Shown: positions 4,811 to 7,510 of the stretch, one piece after another
Numbering within the stretch: position 1 is the first letter of the stretch
Layout: each line of letters starts with the position of its first letter
Assembly: GCA_038316335.1 (NCBI GenBank)
Contig: JBBQAM010000096.1
Location: 1-7,510, forward strand
DNA from: JALHST01 sp038316335
Lineage (GTDB): Bacteria > Bacteroidota > Bacteroidia > Flavobacteriales > Flavobacteriaceae
DNA: 7,510 nt
Direction: 5' to 3'
Translations under genes and position numbers: made by a program
Notes under the pieces: generated by a model
The model's database searches: none
The model's input: only the letters and a program-made list of their open reading frames with translations
Told to the model about the DNA's origin: nothing

Positions 4811-7510
4811 TTATGCAGCGTTTTCCAACGAATGGTCTTCCTTGGGTTTATTTCTGGCGCCTTTAAAGGCAATTTTTATACGATAGGTAATATTGAATAA
4901 TACCGGTACGATAATCAGGGTCAAGAAAGTAGCCACGATCAGCCCGAAGATAACGGTCCAGGCCAACGGTCCCCAGAAGATTACATTGTCCCCACCTACA
5001 TAGATCTTGGGATCAAATTCGGTAAAAAGTGAAAAGAAATCTATATTTAAACCAATGGCCAATGGTATTAATCCCAGAACTGTGGTTATTGCCGTTAGAA
5101 GTACAGGCCTTAATCGCGCCTTGCCGCCTCGAATAATCGCTTCGGTAGTCTGTTTCAAGGTCAATAGGTCACTGTCTTCCATTCCCAATTTGACTTTTTT
5201 ACGATCTATTAGAATTTGGGTATAGTCTAGTAATACGACCCCATTGTTGACGACGATGCCCGCCAATGAAATGATTCCCATCATAGTCATCATGATAACA
5301 AATGACCACCCCGTAAGCATGAGACCTCCAAACACGCCAATAAAACTCAAGAAAATGGCGATCATGATAATCAAAGGTTTTGAGATTCCCCCAAATTGAA
5401 AGATCAATATCAACATGATGAGTCCGAGACCTGAGAAAAAAGCCCCCACCAAGAACAACATTTGTTTGTTTTGTTCTTCGATCTGCCCGGTATAGTCGAT
5501 CTTAATATCGGTTGGAAGCCCCTTGAACTCTTGCATTTCCTTCTGTATCTCGGTAACGATGGCCGCGGCATCGGTAAATCCAGGTTTAAGTCCTGAATAT
5601 ACGGTGACCACACGTTTGCCGTCACGATGTTTTATAGAACTAAATGCCGAGGTATTTCGCTCGCTGGCCACCGCCGAGACTGGGATTTCCTTGATTTGTC
5701 CGGAAGCCTGATCTCTAAAGATGATGTTTTGATTGAACAAGGCACTTTTGTTATACCTTAAATCTTCATTAAATCGCACATTGATATCATAATCTTCGCC
5801 ATCTTTCTTATATACGCCGGCCTTTTCGCCGAACAATGACCTGCGTAATTGACTGCCTACTTGCCCCACGCTTACACCTAATTCACCTGCTTTTTCCCGA
5901 TCAACGGCAACCTGCATCGAGGGTTTTCCCTTATTCACATCAATCTTTAATTCCTCGATGCCTGCAATGTTTTTGGTATTGACAAAATTTCGGATATCCT
6001 CGGCCGTATTGATCAATTCATCATAATCCTTTCCCTCCAATTCGATATTGATCGGATAGCCGGCCGGAGGACCATTTGCGTCTTTTTCTACTGAAATGGC
6101 CACACCTGGGTAGATCCCACTTAGGGCTTCTTGCACTCTTGCGCGAATATCTTCGGTATTTAGGCCGTTCCTGAATTTGTATTCACTGAAATTTACGGTC
6201 AACTTCCCTCTATGGGGCATTTCAGCAGAGGAACCTCCATCGGTAAATGGATTTCCTGCACCTTCCCCAACTTGGGAAACAGCCGAAGTGACCATAAAAT
6301 TTTGCCCACCCGCTTTGTATTTCGGATCGTCAAGGACATTGTACACCCGCTTTTCGATTTCCTTTGTTATCGTGTTCGTCTTTTCGATATCGGTGCCTTC
6401 AGGATACTCGACATACACATAGATTTCATTGGGCTTATTATCAGGGAAAAACTCGATTTTCGTACGACCGCTTCCTACCGACATTCCGAAGAGGATGAAT
6501 ACCCCGATCAATAAGAAAGCCGTAAAGCCAAAATACCAATAGACGTTTTTACCATTGAGGGCATGCTTCAACCTTCTTTCGTACCAATTTTCGAAATTCG
6601 ACATGGTGTTCTTTTGAAATTTTATAGCAGCACTTTTTATGACGTATTTATAGACCCAGAACATAATCGCCGTTACGAGCAATACAGTCCCTAGGCCACG
6701 CATTGCGCCTCCGAAAAACAAGATCAAAAGACCAAGTCCCCCTAAAATCATACTTAGACGTATTAATTGTTTTACCGTGAGTTCTTTTTCACTGGTATCC
6801 ATAAATTGGGATACCAACATCGAATTCATAAAAATGGCTACAAATAATGACGATCCAAGCACTACCGACAAGGTAATTGGAAAGAAGATCATGAATTGCC
6901 CAAAGATCCCTGGCCAAAGGCCAAGCGGCACAAAAGCTGCTACGGTGGTCGCTGTCGAGATAATAATCGGCCAGGCTATTTCCCCAATGCCTTTTTTGGC
7001 GGCCTCAACCCGTGACATACCTTCATCCATTAAACGATACACATTTTCGACCACCACAATGCCATTGTCTACGAGCATTCCGAGCCCCATGATCATACCG
7101 AAGAGAATCATAGTATTCAAGGTGTATCCCAGCCAAGATAAGATCATGAATGACATGAACATTGACATCGGAATGGCAAATCCTACGAAAAGGGCATTTC
7201 GGAATCCCAAGAAAAACATAAGCACGGTAACTACCAAAATGATCCCAAAAATAATATTGTTAACAAGATCATCTACCTGATTCAAGGTGCGGCTTGATGA
7301 ATCGTTGGCAATAGAAATATGTAGGTCGGGTGGAAAATAATTCTTCTGATTTTCCTTCACGATTTCCTTGATTTGATCTGCTGCGGATATGGCATTCCGT
7401 CCGGCCCGTTTTTTGACATCGAGCATGACGACGTTGTTCCCGAATTCACGTGCATAGGTCGTCTTGTCTTTGGCCTTGAAACGCACTTCGGCAATATCCT
7501 TCAGATATAC
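4811..7510 (-). CDS. RND (AcrB-like) efflux pump inner-membrane permease, N-terminus beyond window
   Basis: This is the last 900 residues of a resistance-nodulation-division permease, the proton-driven inner-membrane pump of a tripartite efflux system. Numbering runs from the first visible codon. The visible part begins in the second porter subdomain (VYLKDIAEV at 1-9, KKRAGRNA at 33-40). TM2-TM6 lie at about 84-232, TM7 at 323-343, the second periplasmic porter/docking half at 345-675 and TM8-TM12 at 684-872. A charged cytoplasmic tail ends at ENAA. TM1 and the first porter subdomain, roughly 250 residues by comparison with AcrB, are missing, so the full protein is probably about 1,150. Two extra hydrophobic segments (about 252-270 and 272-291) lie between TM6 and TM7. 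The TM4 motif is GMLVDNGIVVVENV (D148, N149) and TM10 has GIVVNNGVVLLDY (N755, N756); AcrB has Asp-Asp and Lys there. The TM11-TM12 loop is longer than in AcrB. The GTG at 7484-7486 is not the start, since conserved sequence continues to the edge. Substrate is unknown. Adaptor and outer-membrane channel genes would be expected upstream, outside the window. Confidence 0.95.
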   Translation of the reverse strand, partial: VYLKDIAEVRFKAKDKTTYAREFGNNVVMLDVKKRAGRNAISAADQIKEIVKENQKNYFPPDLHISIANDSSSRTLNQVDDLVNNIIFGIILVVTVLMFFLGFRNALFVGFAIPMSMFMSFMILSWLGYTLNTMILFGMIMGLGMLVDNGIVVVENVYRLMDEGMSRVEAAKKGIGEIAWPIIISTATTVAAFVPLGLWPGIFGQFMIFFPITLSVVLGSSLFVAIFMNSMLVSQFMDTSEKELTVKQLIRLSMILGGLGLLILFFGGAMRGLGTVLLVTAIMFWVYKYVIKSAAIKFQKNTMSNFENWYERRLKHALNGKNVYWYFGFTAFLLIGVFILFGMSVGSGRTKIEFFPDNKPNEIYVYVEYPEGTDIEKTNTITKEIEKRVYNVLDDPKYKAGGQNFMVTSAVSQVGEGAGNPFTDGGSSAEMPHRGKLTVNFSEYKFRNGLNTEDIRARVQEALSGIYPGVAISVEKDANGPPAGYPINIELEGKDYDELINTAEDIRNFVNTKNIAGIEELKIDVNKGKPSMQVAVDREKAGELGVSVGQVGSQLRRSLFGEKAGVYKKDGEDYDINVRFNEDLRYNKSALFNQNIIFRDQASGQIKEIPVSAVASERNTSAFSSIKHRDGKRVVTVYSGLKPGFTDAAAIVTEIQKEMQEFKGLPTDIKIDYTGQIEEQNKQMLFLVGAFFSGLGLIMLILIFQFGGISKPLIIMIAIFLSFIGVFGGLMLTGWSFVIMMTMMGIISLAGIVVNNGVVLLDYTQILIDRKKVKLGMEDSDLLTLKQTTEAIIRGGKARLRPVLLTAITTVLGLIPLAIGLNIDFFSLFTEFDPKIYVGGDNVIFWGPLAWTVIFGLIVATFLTLIIVPVLFNITYRIKIAFKGARNKPKEDHSLENAA

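Noticed and set aside
6777..7280. 167-codon plus-strand open frame opposite the RND gene
   Set aside because: It is antisense to well-conserved RND helices TM2-TM6; its composition is what the reverse of a membrane-protein gene gives.
7484..7486. GTG as the start of the RND protein
   Set aside because: The frame stays open to the window edge and the upstream codons encode VYLKDIAE, typical porter-domain sequence, so the gene is cut by the window and does not start here.

Overview
The window reads as chromosomal DNA from a member of the Bacteroidota, most likely Flavobacteriaceae. This rests on three things. The protein styles are flavobacterial: an AspRS beginning MFRSHTCGEL, a long RND permease with extra membrane helices, and a secreted MORN-type protein cut at an Ala|Gln site. 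Start codons lack Shine-Dalgarno sequences and sit in A/T-rich leaders. Intergenic regions carry matches to the Bacteroidota promoter pattern TTG-N(17-23)-TAnnTTTG. The genus cannot be named from this stretch.

Layout, left to right. Positions 1-213 hold the first 71 codons of a small two-helix membrane protein on the minus strand, cut by the window edge. Positions 214-479 are intergenic with no convincing gene. Positions 480-2273 (minus) encode a ClC-type anion transporter or channel with a C-terminal CBS pair. A 41-bp gap with a strong hairpin/T-run separates it from aspS (2315-4066, minus), a full-length bacterial aspartyl-tRNA synthetase. The divergent region 4067-4368 holds a 19-bp tandem duplication, an inverted repeat around a promoter-like box, a pair of phased direct repeats and a second promoter-like element facing right. 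Positions 4369-4719 (plus) encode a small exported MORN-repeat-like protein. A textbook terminator (4741-4771) lies between it and the convergent RND efflux permease (4811-7510, minus), whose N-terminal part lies beyond the window.

Functionally this looks like ordinary housekeeping and transport DNA, not a defence island or mobile region. No tRNA, CRISPR array, insertion sequence or phage gene was seen. The genes do not form one pathway: aspS is translation, ClC is anion transport, and RND is efflux, presumably with an adaptor and outer-membrane channel encoded upstream. The points most worth following up are residue substitutions in the ion pathways of the ClC and RND proteins, an apparent promoter followed by a terminator just ahead of the ClC start codon, and the repeat-rich aspS/MORN divergent region.
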